Under the pieces are notes generated by a model. That model made no database searches. It was not told the origin of the DNA and saw only the letters and a program-made list of their open reading frames with translations. Positions 33,019-44,386 of a stretch of 64,000 bases of DNA are shown one piece after another. Each line of letters opens with the position of its first letter. Positions within the stretch are counted from its first letter, which is position 1. Origin of the DNA: Bromus sterilis. Taxonomy: Eukaryota > Streptophyta > Magnoliopsida > Poales > Poaceae. Both the position numbers and the translations under genes were made by a program. The stretch is taken from assembly GCA_950022295.1 (NCBI GenBank), contig OX465600.1, forward strand, positions 4,898,001 through 4,962,000, in the 5' to 3' direction.

Positions 33019-34342
33019 GGGGAGCTAGCGATCTGAGATAGCCCTCGCGTCGGCGTCGCCCCTCCCGCGGGCGGCACCGCCAGCCAACTCCCTCGCGGGA
33101 CCTCTCCCTCCTCCCATCCCCGCCGCCGCTGGCCAGAGCCGTCGGGGCAAAGCCCCCCGCGACGGCTGGCAGCGGGGGCCTCTCCCCTCCTCGCGTCCAT
33201 GGCATGCGGGGGTGGCCAGGCCGGGCGGAGGCGCCGGGTTCGCCGGAGCCTGGCGGCGCAGTGGTGGTGACCTTGAAGGCGGCGAGCCTAGCGGCGCGGC
33301 TGCAGATGGGTTGCCGTATGGCGGCGTGGCGGCTGCGTGCGAGTCCTCGTGGCGGCGACCTTCGGCGGCGGCGAGCGGCACATGCGCGGCGTCCGGCGTG
33401 TGGTGGGGCACTGCCGTGGTGGCTTCTCGTGCGGCACGGATCTCATCACGCATGCGGTGGTGCGGCTGCGGCGTGTGCCCTCGAGGAGGATGGTTATCCT
33501 CCCCTAGATCCGTCGGGTAGTGCCGGCGGTGGACGGACTGACAACTGCATATTGGATCGGAGCGGCGTGGGGGCCTGCTACCGTGAATAAAGATGACCGG
33601 TCCTAGGGTTTCAAATCGCGTGAAGAAGAATATCTGTCTGACGTATGTTCTCTTTGATCTGGCCGAAGTGTTAGGTTCCGGAAGGCTCCACTGGCGAACT
33701 CCCATGAGTGTGTGCCTGGAGATTGCTGGATCGAGTGGGATTCGATCGCAACCCAAGGAGTGGCGCGAAGCTCTGCTTCTATTGCCATCATGGGCAAATC
33801 CTTGGTGAAGTCAGAGGCAGAGAATGTCATGAAGGCTGGGATTGAAGGACTAGCAATGGTGATTGAAGTATTTGGGTTGATGAGGAACTGGCTCGAAGTT
33901 TCAGCAATCATGGCAGTAGTATGTAAGCGGGGGCGACAACACAGGTGAAGTTCAAAGTCTTACCTTTCAGGATGAAAATCCAAGGTCCGGCCTTAATTGG
34001 TTGTGTCTGGCAATAATGGTCTTGCTGAAGACATTGTTTTTAGAGCAGGGGACTATCTTCAGGGTGAAAATCCAAGGTCTGGCCTTAATTGGTTATGCCT
34101 GACATTGATTCCTTCTTGAAGGTGTTGCTTTTGAAGAATTGGACATAGGTGTTGACTTGATGGTGGTTGTGCTGCTTCTGTAAAGATTGTAACTCTGTAG
34201 CGAAACTTCTCTTTTTATTTCTTATCTTTTTTATTGGTTGGCTGAGTGCATTCGTACTGACTTTTAGGCATTGCATAGTTGCAGAAGTCGAGTGTCATTG
34301 ATATCTTTTTTATATTAATATATTTTCTTTTCCAATAAATAA
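33019..34342 (+). mobile_element. Retroposed non-LTR sequence with 15-bp target duplication
   Basis: Flanked by identical 15-mers ATAAATTATCGGCTA (33004-33018 and 34343-34357). The insert starts GGGGAGCTAGCG, is GC-rich for 600 bp and ends in CCAATAAATAA, an A-rich AATA-type tail. Long target duplications with such a tail are characteristic of LINE-mediated insertion. An internal 50-bp unit (AAAATCCAAGGTC...GGCCTTAATTGGTT) occurs twice, near 33970 and 34060. No ORF shows a domain; the 243-codon minus-strand ORF is a composition artefact. It could be a non-autonomous LINE derivative or a processed gene copy. Confidence 0.7.
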
Positions 34343-34357
34343 ATAAATTATCGGCTA

Positions 34358-34474
34358 AAAAATCCCTTTAGGTGGAGTTTCTTAAAATTGGGTGGGACGT
34401 TGCTATTCCATACGCGAAAATCAATAATGCTACACGCACGGGGGGGTTGACTAGGAAGCCTTCTCTAATTATAA
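34358..34474. other. Spacer
   Basis: AT-rich spacer with a short G run (34441-34446), no feature seen. Confidence 0.5.
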
Positions 34475-34720
34475 CTAGATAATACCCCGCGCGTTGCAGC
34501 GGAATATGTAGCAACCGAATTTTTATCAATAAAATTTAAATATGCCAAAGTTCTCTTAGAAGAACAAGGTACAATAGATATCATAATATGCATATGGTGG
34601 GCATGAAAAATTTATAAAATTTAAATAAAAGTTCAATTGAACATCTATAAAATTTAAATAAAAGTTCATACGCCCGCCGAGTCTTTGGACGCGAGGCTAT
34701 ATATTTTACTGTTGGCGATC
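34475..34720 (-). mobile_element. Helitron-type 3' end, minus strand, upstream of NLR
   Basis: CTAG at 34475-34478 followed by ATAATACCCCGCGCGTTGC; on the minus strand this is a GC-rich stem region, a short spacer and CTAG, the classical Helitron 3' terminus. Similar ends occur at 43185, 44988 and 45572. The 5' end could not be located; the right border given is approximate. Confidence 0.5.
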
Positions 34721-34957
34721 GAACATGTGCTCCCAGGCATACAGGCTGTTTGTGTATATCATTTGTTGGGAGTTCTGTGCTCACCACCTTTGCTGCCGCG
34801 GCTTTGCCACGCGGTTGTTGGTGCAAGTTAATTGCAGTCAGCCAACAACCCAACACTCGTCTTTTTTAGTTTGTAGTACCAACTATCCTCGTTCTTTGTC
34901 CTTCGTAACAACTACTATGTTCTCTGTCTTTGACACCAACCATGTTCTATGTGCCTG

Positions 34958-34967
34958 ATATATAAAT
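34958..34967 (+). promoter_or_regulatory. TATA box of the NLR gene
   Basis: ATATATAAAT about 110 bp upstream of the start codon at 35079, in plausible spacing for a short 5' UTR that contains CACAACACAA. Confidence 0.55.
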
Positions 34968-35078
34968 GAGCATTCGAAATAGCAAACCGCCACAACACAA
35001 TACTCTGCATCTCCGATCAACGGATCAAGCCACCCACCCTTGCAGAAACTCAAGAGAACCAAGGGAGAGCGGAGGAGA

Positions 35079-35935
35079 ATGGAGGGCGCGACGCAGATTG
35101 TGTCCATCGTCGGGCAGCTGGTGGGGGAGGAGTACCGGCAGCTCCGTGGCGTCGGCGGTCAGGTAGCTGAGCTCAGGGACGAGCTCGACACCATGAACGC
35201 CATCCTCCGCATGCTGTCCGATGCCGAGGAGGGTGCCGTGGACCACTTCATCCGGGCATGGATGAAGCAGGTTCGCGAGCTCGCCTACGACGTGGAGGAC
35301 TGCGTGCACCTCTACATCCTCCGCATCCGGTGCCGGCCCAAAGATCGCTTTCTCGTCTGGTCCAAGCGCATTCTCGCGACGCTCTTCCCTCGCCATCGGC
35401 TAGCTCGTGAGATCCAGGCGCTCCGCGCTCGTGCTGTCGTGATCAGTGAGCGTCATGCGCGTTACGGCGTCAGCCGTAAGGCGCTGAGCCACTCTACTTC
35501 TCCTTCTAATTCTGCGCCGGTGCTCGGGCATGCGCTCAGCCCGGCCGCAAACGACCGTGACAATCTCGTCGGCATCACGGAGCAAGCTACCGAACTGGCC
35601 ACGATGGTTAAGGCTGTGAGTAACAATGAGCTTGACATGAAACTCAAGGTGTTCTCCATCGTGGGGTTCCGAGGGCTCGGGAAGACTACGCTGGCGATGG
35701 AGGTGTGCCAGCAGCTGGAGGCGGACTTCCAACGCCAGGCACAAGTTTCCGTGTCCCAGGCGTTCCGCGGCACAAAGGATATGGAGGGACTGCTGAGGCG
35801 CATGCTTCGTCAGATTGTGAAGCCGAAAGTAGATAACGCGCAAGGAATCAAGGAAGAAGACCCCCTAGATGACATCGACAACAAGGGTGAAGACGTCCTC
35901 ACCAACATGCTCAAGGAGCTTCTCAAGGACATGAG
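35079..35935 (+). CDS. NLR exon 1: coiled-coil and P-loop part
   Basis: Starts MEGATQIVSIVGQLVGEEYR; an upstream in-frame TTG at 35040 is not needed. The first 150 residues form an Rx-type coiled-coil domain with YDVEDCV, the counterpart of the EDVID motif. After a Ser/Pro linker comes the NB-ARC domain with the ATP-binding P-loop GFRGLGKTT at residues 196-204; the third position is Arg where most relatives have Gly, but the Walker A Gly-Lys-Thr is intact. The exon ends ATGAG|GTAATA. The product would be an intracellular immune receptor that senses pathogen effectors and triggers cell death; that role is inferred from the family. Confidence 0.9.
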
Positions 35936-36305
35936 GTAATACACTTACAAACAGCCTATATATAGACGATCTATCTTTTTTTCGTTTTGTCAAAACTTTT
36001 TTCTATTTGAATCTACCAGTCTATGTTGTTTTTTTAGAGAACCGGTCTACGTATTTAAGAATACTTTCAGAAAAAAAAAATCTATCAGTTTTCTTACTGA
36101 TTTGCGCTCTCTGCCCTAATCCTGGGTGTAATAAAACCTCTGTAGCTTGGACTCCCTAGTACAGTGGTGACCCTGTTCTTACTTTTCTACAATCCTAAAC
36201 AAAAATTCATGTGAATGGTAACCAATCAAATAACTGGACGTTTCTCTTAGCGCATCAGTGGTGACCCTGTTCTTACTTTTTCTACCATGTTAAACAAAAA
36301 ATATA

Positions 36306-36384
36306 CTCCCTCCATCACATAATATAAGATTATTTTGTAAACTAAAATAGCTTGATATAAGATCATTTTGAAAGCTAGAGGGAG
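36306..36384. mobile_element. Stowaway MITE in NLR intron
   Basis: CTCCCTCC...GAGGGAG terminal inverted repeats flanked by TA dinucleotides (36304-36305, 36385-36386), 79 bp, AT-rich interior. Matches the Stowaway (Tc1/mariner-type) pattern. Confidence 0.75.
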
Positions 36385-37906
36385 TAACACATAAGCTGCA
36401 GTGTTCTGCAAGAGTCCCTAATTAACTAGTAACAACATTGCGATTGTGGGGGTACCCTGACAATGATTAACTATGGAATAGAAATGTCGGGGAGCTGATG
36501 AGCACCACTCTTCCGAGGCAACGGTGTTGGTGCACTTAAAGGTCCTGTTTGGATCAGCGTTTTTGACCGGTATAAATTACAGACCTAGCTTCATCGTTTT
36601 AATTTCAGGTGGAAAGAAACTGGTGACCAGTATTTTACATCTGTAGAATAAATATAGTGTACATATGTTACATCCAATCCAAGCGAGGCCTAAAGGTCAA
36701 CATAGTTGTGTCGGACTTCCTAATTAACTCTGTGTCTAATTAACTCTGTGTTGGTGGGATATGGCGATGACATTCCTTTTGCTTGCCTAGAGTTTTAGTG
36801 CCAAGCCACAACATCTATTTGTGGTACCATTGCCCTCTAGAAGGACCACATACTAAACCCTTGTCGTTGTTATCTCATGAATATTGAGAAATATAATCAC
36901 CAGAATCTAGCTTGTTTCGCAACCCCTCCGTGAATTCACTTAGGTCAACAACTAAGCACCATCATGGCCCGACATACACGGTTGAGATAAGCGACCCTTG
37001 ATCACGCACATGACAACCCTTCATCGCCATTACTGTTCCGATGTTGGCGCCTACACTGATGGTTAACTAGATCTCCGTGGTAAAAGCAAACCGGGCAGAT
37101 AACATTGAAAGTACACACATAAAACAGGGCAAATAACATTGAAAGTCCACACACAAAAACACCATGTGTGCTTGCACCGAACTATCCAAAAACGGACCCG
37201 ATGGACATCCCCACCACTATCGTAACGAGCATAGTGCTTGGAACAAGGAGTAGTTCGGTGCGGGATAATTTATAAATTATTAATATTTCCAAAAATGTAA
37301 GAGACTAATTCCTAAATTTAATAAAATTGCTAGCAAGATTATTACTATTATTCATACAATGAATAGCATTATTCAAAAATAGTGGCAATACTTAAAAATC
37401 GCTCCCTCCTGTTTTACCTTATAGATTATGTCTCATTAGGAAAAGTCTTTGACTAACAATTACTTCATCATTTTGTAGTTTATGTCACATTAAATTGATG
37501 TATTAGATTCATAATCCAAACAACTTCTTTATGATTATGATTTTATTTCACAAAAGTTGCATATGAATAATGTAATTATTGGCCAAAGGCTTGTCCTAAC
37601 GAGGCCTAATGCGCTGAATAAAAAAAGAGTCATTAGCATTGTCCATAAAGTAATAGCATTACTCACAAGAATTGTAGCATCATCATTCGGAAAAATAGTA
37701 GCATCCTTAAAATATATAATATTTGTAAAATAGTAATAGCATCACCCAAGTTTTTATGAATCACTAACAAAATGAATAGAATTACACAAACAAACAATAA
37801 CATTATTAAAAAATAACTTCAAGACATCTTGTTACCTATAGTATTTTGAACTACTTCGTGCCAAAATTCCAATGTAAGTGTTGCAAACTCTATTGAAAAA
37901 ATAGTA

Positions 37907-38002
37907 CTCCCTCCGTTCCAAATTAGATGACTTTCATTTGTGTACACATATCTAGATATACATGTGAACAAATAGAAGTCGTCTAATTTGAAACGTGGGG
38001 AG
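37907..38002. mobile_element. Stowaway MITE in NLR intron
   Basis: CTCCCTCCGTTCCAAATTAG at the left, complementary CTAATTTGAAACGTGGGGAG at the right, TA duplicated on both sides. 96 bp, forms one long hairpin. Confidence 0.85.
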
Positions 38003-39535
38003 TACATAATTAACAAGAAAATTATATACCTAATTATGAGCTAATGAAATAAGAAAACTACACCCATAAAAATCCCATTTATTTCATAGGTCCTACCTTG
38101 ATTTGTAACTTCTTCACTAAATTCACGTGGAAACCCGATTTAGAACACTCCAAAATCACTCTACAAAATGCGAAGTTACTTCCTAAGACAATATAACATA
38201 TTTTCTTAAAAACTAATTAAATGAGATAAATACAACATGCATACAAAACACTACACATCATGTAGGTCTTATCTTGATCTATCTTTTTTTCAACTGCTAC
38301 GAATTATGAATCAACCTTTGAATGCCTCAAAATCGAGCTCTAAATCTTCAAGGGTAGTCAATCGTTGAATGAGACATGTGAAATGGGTGGAACGGGACGC
38401 CTTTCTTGCTTCATCTTCAAAGAATCACCCTAAATATGGCAACGGGAATTAATCCACCCCCAAGCCCATATGCGGGTCAAACAACAAAAAGTGTCGTGCA
38501 CCGCATGAGTTGGGAGAAACCCTATTCACCACCTACGAATGTGGGAAACTCGAGATGCTAATTGACATTCCAAAATGTGTGACATTACACTTGGAGAATC
38601 TTTTGTCGAGGCATTTTTTGACAATAGATGTTGAAAGAGGGCATTTCCAGCATTCCACTAGGCAAAGGGACACATTTACAAAAATTGGGGCTTTACGTTC
38701 TAGCAGGGAGGTACATGTGCCAGGGGATGTTTGTTAGGCTTGCGAAAATCCGGGCTTTGGATGTCTTAAGAGTTATTTATTTGTTTTATATTTTTTCAAT
38801 GGTTGGACGCACACAAATGGGGCACTTCTTATTCCCCTTTTATTGTGGGGAATATGGACCCTTCGCTTGAAGTTTCATGTTATTGGGCTTGGTGCATTTT
38901 TTGTTTCGTTCTTATTTTCATTTTTTCAGTTATATGATATTTTTTTTATTTTTTGTTTTCACTCTATTTGTCTATATATTTTAAACATTCATAAACATTG
39001 CCTTGGCGTTATCAGCAGTTGTTTTCATGCACATGAGCGTTTACGTTGATGCACATGAAAATTTTGTGTCATTTTTATTTCTATTTTTCCTTTTATTTTA
39101 TTTTATTTCATGGTAATTAAATAAGTCTTGTTTTTCTTTCTAAACCCACAAGTGTAATAGATAGTTTATGTGTTTCTGATATTTCGCTGGGTCAATATCT
39201 CTGTTAAGTAGAACCAAAATTTATTTTGTGTGGTGGCACGACCAAAATATATGCATGTAATTAGTAGTTATGTAAAATTATTCTCCTAACTAATTTTAGT
39301 ACTAACTTAGAAAGTCGTAAATTCTACATAATGGTTACCATAACATAAATCCACACGAAACTTACACATATTAGCTTATGACTAAAAAATAAAGAATCAA
39401 TTGATATCACGATCTTTGTAGGTGTCCTTAAGCTACCACTTTAATTATGTCATTAAGGAAGGTATATTCACAATGAAGGTACTTTATCGCTTTTCATGTA
39501 TTCTAATTAATATGGAATTCCTTTTGCAAAACTAG

Positions 39536-40373
39536 GTACCTCATTGTGGTTGACGATGTATGGACAGTAGCAGCATGGGATGTAATCAGATACAAGTTGC
39601 CAGAGAACAACCAAGGCAGCAGGATCATTGTGACTACTCGGATAAAGACGGTGGCCGCAGCATGCAGTGATGCTAGTAGTGTTGATGACGATTGTGTTTA
39701 TCCGATTAAGCCCCTCAGTTTGAAAAACTCCAAGAAGTTATTCCTCAGTAGAGCATTTGGTCCAAATGATGCCACTTGCCCCAGGGGTCTGGTAGCTGAA
39801 ATGCACAAAATTCTGAAAAAATGTGGTGGGCTTCCAATGGCCATTATTAGCATTGCAGGCCTCTTGGCAAGCTACAAATCATCCGAGAGCAAAGATATGT
39901 GGGAAAGAGTTCACAAGTCGATTGGTTCTCACATGGAGAGCCACCCTAACCTTGATGGGATGAGGCAGATAGTTACTCTCAGCTATAACCATCTCCATCA
40001 TTACCTTAAGGGTTGCATGATGTACCTCAGTATTTTCCCAGAGGATTATGTGTTCGCCAAAGATCGTCTCCTGAAGAGATGGGTAGCAGAAGGTCTGGTT
40101 GCCGAGGTTCGGGGTTTGACCTTAATGGAGGTTGCAGATGCCTACTACAACGAGTTGGTGAGTAGAAGCATGATTGATCGGTCTAGTGATGTGGTCACCT
40201 TCTATGATGGGAGGTTGGAGATGTGCCGGGTGCACGACATGATGCTTGAGGTAATGGGATGGCGTATGATAGGATTCGTCGCCTATCCATCCATGGCGGC
40301 GAAGAGACAGAGGACTCTCCATCCAACAGAACTGCGGCATGGCTCAGTAAGACGAATGGCATTGAGGGGATGA
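39536..40373 (+). CDS. NLR exon 2, NB-ARC part, ending at premature stop
   Basis: Continues exon 1 in frame. Kinase-2 is LIVVDDVW (residues about 288-295), RNBS-B GSRIIVTTR, GLPL is GGLPMAI (about 383-389), RNBS-D is LKGCMMYLSIFPEDY, and the MHD-equivalent is VHD (about 518-520) in CRVHDMMLEVM. Directly after this the frame is lost and the ORF runs on in a wrong frame to a TGA at 40371-40373, giving a predicted 564-residue CC-NB-ARC protein without LRR. The NB-ARC itself looks complete, so a truncated product could still fold. Expression unknown. Confidence 0.88.
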
Positions 40374-41488
40374 AGATGGATCATGTCCGATCACTGAGCC
40401 TGTTTGGCCCTGAAGATCACACAAAGGTGCTTAATCGTCTAGGCGAGTTCACTCTGCTCAGGGTGCTTGACCTGGAAGACTGCATGGGCATAGAAAACAA
40501 GCATTTGAGAGATGTCTGCCGAATGTACCTACTAAGATTTTTGAGCATGAAAGGTACAAATATCAATAAGATGCCTCAAGAAGTCGGTGACCTAGAGAAT
40601 TTGGAGACCCTTGATCTACGTCAGACGTTCCTGGAAGATCTACCGGAAACTGTGTCAAAGCTTGAGAAACTTGAACACCTACAAATCAACAGCAAGCGTT
40701 ACTTGCACGGTGAGAATTGGACTGCACGCAAGGGCCTGCGTAGAATGAAGGCATTACGGACGGTGAATGAAGTGGTTTTTAAGAGGGATGTTGATGCTGC
40801 CGAAGAGCTCGGTGAACTACAACTACTAAGAGATCTACGTATGGCCGTTGTTAGTGATCCCCCTAATGAAGAAGCTAAGCAGAAGCTTGCCGAGTCCCTG
40901 AGCAAGTTATATTCCTTGCGGTGGCTCAACGTTAGCGACCGTGGTGCGGGCAAGAATGTATTGAACTTTCTACATAAAGTTGACCCACCGCCGCGATTCC
41001 TCCAATATCTCAGGATCGGCTCCCACATTGACAAATTGCCCAAGTGGGTCGGGTCACTGAATGATCTTGTCGAGCTTTCCATTGCTTGGACATACTTTGT
41101 TGGTGACCAACTGTTCAGCCCAATATGTATTCTTCCCAAGTTGAAGTACTTAGACTTGGACGCCTACTGCTACGATGATAAAGAGCTGGTTGCACAAGCT
41201 GTCCAGAGCTTTCCGGCGCTCAAGGACCTGTACCTGAAATTTGATATGGGAGGTGTGGAAGTTCTCCGATTTGAGGAAAGATCAATGACAAAGCTCGAGT
41301 CACTCAGAGTGAGATTCGAAAACATAGCTCCCAAGAGAGTCTTCGGCATCCAGCATTTGACAAGTCTTAAAGAGGTGCAGCTCATTGGTAAGAAAAATAA
41401 TTCTTCATTGGACCATACAGTGGGGCAACTAAAGGCAGTGAATAAGAGCCGCCCAAATCAGCTAAAAGTTGCAGTGAAATACGAGTGA
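40259..41488 (+). pseudogene. NLR exon 2, LRR part, out of frame
   Basis: About 410 codons starting MAYDRIRRLSIHGGEE, the usual start of the region after the MHD motif in grass NLRs, followed by leucine-rich repeats (LLRVLDLEDC, LETLDLRQTFLEDLPETV, LRWLNVSD, LKYLDLDAYCYDD) and a basic C-terminus ending KVAVKYE. It is in frame 2 while the NB-ARC part is in frame 3. Relatives have roughly 20-30 residues between the MHD motif and this point; here they are missing, so a deletion with net frameshift at about 40252-40260 is likely. Without correction the LRR is not translated with the rest. Confidence 0.85.
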
Positions 41489-41683
41489 TCACTTTGTTTT
41501 GCCACTCCCAGGAAGTTAGTTGGGTTCATTATCTGTTTTCCTATTGTTGTTTTTCTGGAGGTTTTTTCTCAAATCTGTTTACTTTCTTGGTGGTGTTTAC
41601 TTCTTGTTCTGTTCTGTGAGGCTAGCTGTGGATCCTCTGCAGTTTCAGACTTGTGTTTGTGACAAAAATTACTTTTGTTGTGT

Positions 41684-41689
41684 AATAAA
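41684..41689 (+). promoter_or_regulatory. Polyadenylation signal candidate of NLR
   Basis: AATAAA about 195 bp after the stop, in a T-rich region (TTGTTGTGTAATAAAG). Position fits a plant 3' UTR. Confidence 0.4.
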
Positions 41690-41867
41690 GACGGAGTTCA
41701 CAGTAGAGATCGTTTGTATTTCTTGTACATTGTCTTACCTTTCCAATGTATGATTCCTAAATTCAGTTTGTCGTCTCGATCTCACCTTCACTAGTTTGAT
41801 TCACATATTATTTTTTTGAAAGAAGGACAACCCCCTGTCTTTGCACGTTTGATTCACATACACAGTA

Positions 41868-41960
41868 ACTTCCTTCCATCCATAATAAGTGTATCCCATC
41901 TAGTACAAAGTTACTGCCTTACTACAAAATGGATGATACTTATTATGGATCGAAGAAAGT
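41868..41960. mobile_element. Stowaway-like MITE downstream of NLR
   Basis: CTTCCTTCCATCCATAATAAG near 41870 is complementary, with one or two mismatches, to CTTATTATGGATCGAAGAAAG ending at 41959, bounded by TA. About 92 bp hairpin, slightly decayed. Confidence 0.65.
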
Positions 41961-41989
41961 ACTTTCTTTCTGTTTTTGAGAGAGATTGA

Positions 41990-42296
41990 GAGGGGTGGGC
42001 TATAAATCTTAAAATACATTGCCCTCAGGGTGACGCGACAACAAAACCCTGCACCCAAGCTTGAATGATGGATTTGCAGATGGAGCATTGCCATCGCCAT
42101 AAGTTATGGGTTATGGCCCATAACCCATAGGAGCACATCGGTGGCGATATTCAGGGCAACAATAGGTGCTCATCGCGAAAGGACCTTTCACGGGCACATC
42201 CTTGTTGCATTGGCACTCTCATAGTTATAGGAGCAATTAGTCAATGCACAAAAACACCCTTTATTGAAAAACTTGTTTCCCACAAGAACTTCTGCA
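41990..42296. other. Spacer next to transporter fragment
   Basis: Mixed-composition sequence with a short palindromic repeat (GTTATGGGTTATGGCCCATAACCCATAG, half-sites at 42106-42128) and no ORF. Could be part of the same captured fragment, but nothing is recognisable. Confidence 0.4.
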
Positions 42297-42446
42297 CACC
42301 GCCCTGAGAAGCACCTCACGTGCATCGGCGGCTCTGTTCTGCACTACCAGCCACTTGGGTGACTCCGGGATCACGAGGAGCGCAAACACGATGGACACGG
42401 ACGGGACGATGCCGACGGCGAGCATGACGCGCCAGCCTAGGTGTGC
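42297..42446 (-). pseudogene. Fragment of an MFS sugar/polyol transporter gene
   Basis: Fifty codons read LGWRVMLAVGIVPSVSIVFA then LLVIPESPKWLVVQ and RAADAREVLL. The PESPKWLV motif and the preceding membrane helix are diagnostic of plant polyol/monosaccharide transporters of the major facilitator superfamily, at the end of the sixth helix. Only this part of the roughly 500-residue protein is present and flanking codons do not match, so it is a relic or captured exon piece. It lies about 230 bp from a Helitron. Confidence 0.75.
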
Positions 42447-42678
42447 ATTTTGAATATTGTAAACCACATAGTCCGTTTCCATAGCCAAGAAAGTAAATGA
42501 GAACCACATCCAAAAACAGATTTGTCGTTGCTTTTTGCGGGCAACATGGTGTACAAATTGGGCCAACTTGGTTTGATTGCTCTAGACGACTTAGTTAGCC
42601 ATTGTAGGCAAGATTGTTGTTGCAAAAATGAATTTTATTAGGAAAAAAACATCTCCAATATGAGAAAAAAATGATGTA

Positions 42679-43185
42679 TCTATAATACTATAATAGATCA
42701 TCCCCACTATCTTATCTATCTTAACATGCAAGCATGCCACCTCATCAAAGGTCCACCACAATATGCATGAGAACAATTTTTTTCATTATTAGTTGATCTC
42801 ATGCACACATCCATTTAATGACACATGCAACCTTTCTCAACATGTATGGATTTTATTCCTATTATATTACATCACTTTTAACATGCATACATGTCACATC
42901 ATCAAAAACTTATCACAATATGCATGAGAACAAGTTTTTCATTATTAGTTGATATCATGCATACATCAATATAATGACACATGCCAACTCACTTAACATG
43001 CATGATTTTTTTCATTATATTACATTACTTATATTTAATAAATAATTTTAACTACCCAATAATAAAATACAATATATAAAATGTATTTTTATACTTTAGT
43101 TTATATACTATTTATGTTTCATGCAATCAATCATTCAAAATATATTGCAACTGATTCCCGCAGCAACGCGCGGGGTATCATCTAG
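42679..43185 (+). mobile_element. Non-autonomous Helitron, plus strand
   Basis: Starts TCTATAATACT after an A and ends CTAG before a T. Before the CTAG is a GC stem region CCCGCAGCAACGCGCGGGG and a six-base spacer. 507 bp, AT-rich, without ORF. All terminal hallmarks (5' TC, 3' hairpin plus CTAG, A/T target) fit Helitrons. Confidence 0.75.
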
Positions 43186-44303
43186 TTATATTAATGATCA
43201 CCCCTGGTCCTTGGTAAAAAGGAACAAACATAACTTGTGCTTTTTACCATGGTCGTTTGGGAAGGGGCATTGTGTGCATTTTTGTGTGACACGGTTTTGT
43301 AGCCCTTGCTCTAAAAGAAGCAATACTCTGAAAAGAAGTAGGAAAAAAATGATGCATACAGAATTACAGATACAGAATAAGGGAATGGAAAAAAGATGTA
43401 CATATATGTTTGTATTGTCATACATTTCGCAGAAGGATGTGGGCAGCTTGGTTCTTTTGAAAAAATAATTGACTATCCCACTACGGTGTATAATACTGTA
43501 TTGCCTATCCCAATTCCATCCGTAAGATATCAGCTGATTGGTGTCATAAAAATTCAGAACAAAGGTGTTGATGCATCAGGTGTTTCCCGTTCATTAGTAG
43601 CACAAGCTACTAATTAGTAGTAGTAGTACTCCCCCCCCCCCCCCCCCCCTAAAAATTATGCATCAGCCGTTGTAATCTCAAATGTCTTAAGAGTCTCAAT
43701 TACTAGCATTTAGCAGCACAACTACTGGAACCAGACACGAATTTCATACCGAATCCGCTTCTTCAACAGAAAAATATTGGGAAATTTTCATTGAACAAAA
43801 ATCGAGGGGGCAGGCTAGCTAGAGTACAGCAGCGGTGGGTGGCCATAGAACACAAGTGAAAAATTGGCGTTTTGGAGGGGGGGCTCACCTTGAGGCGCTC
43901 TTGTCTGTGCCGAGCTCCGTCCATGCGGGCGCGACCCTCAGCCGCGGGCGCTCCCCTCCCTTGTCCGCGCTGCTCTAAAAGTCGTCCGCTTGCTCCGGCG
44001 CTTTTGACACCGAGCCGCTTGCTCCGTCGCCGCCACGCAGACGCGTCCCTCTCACGCCACGGGAGCGCGGGCTGTAGATGCCGAGCCGCTTGTGCTCCGC
44101 CGGCCACCGACCCGCCGCGCCTTGACCAGTCAGGGGAGGATGGAGGCCGCACAAGATCTTCAGGTGAAGGGATGGGAAAGTTCAGATTCAGACATCAGCC
44201 CGCTGCTTGCTGGGCCACACCCCACTGCTCACAAACCCACGACCCATCTCCTTCCTCATCAGTTCATTCAGTTGTTATAAATAATTAAATCTAATGAAAA
44301 AAA
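43186..44303. other. Region without supported gene; GC-rich patch and C run
   Basis: Contains a 19-base C run (43631-43649, after a TAG repeat) and a GC-rich patch at about 43860-44240 with overlapping ORFs on both strands, none with a domain. The patch resembles the 5' part of a grass gene or a retrocopy, but nothing decides this. Confidence 0.4.
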
Positions 44304-44305
44304 TA

Positions 44306-44386
44306 CTCCCTCCGTTCATAAATATAAGATGTTTTAGATCACTATTTTAGTTATCTAAAACGTCTTATATTACTTTACAGAGGGAG
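44306..44386. mobile_element. Stowaway MITE
   Basis: CTCCCTCCGTTCATAAATAT on the left and its approximate complement ending ACAGAGGGAG on the right, with TA on each side (44304-44305, 44387-44388). 81 bp hairpin with TTTTAGAT/ATCTAAAA inside. Confidence 0.85.

Larger units (their letters stand above)
35936..39535 (+). other. NLR intron, 3.6 kb
   Basis: GT at 35936 and AG at 39535 join a split Arg codon and restore continuous NB-ARC sequence between the P-loop region and kinase-2. The intron holds two Stowaway MITEs (36306-36384, 37907-38002), a duplicated 50-bp unit (about 36158 and 36250), a tandem 40-bp unit near 37095-37165 and otherwise AT-rich unique sequence. No ORF in it is supported. 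Confidence 0.8.

Noticed and set aside
33025..33756. 243-codon minus-strand ORF
   Set aside because: GC-rich sequence of the retroposed insert with competing ORFs on both strands and no domain.
38510..39049. Small ORFs in the NLR intron as separate genes
   Set aside because: Short, AT-rich, overlapping and without motif; lie between well-supported splice sites.
43631..43649. 19-base C run as a structural or regulatory element
   Set aside because: Simple homopolymer of uncertain length in assembly; no supporting context.
43872..44288. 138-codon plus-strand ORF and 129-codon minus-strand ORF
   Set aside because: GC-rich low-complexity Arg/Ala/Pro translation on both strands, no recognisable motif.
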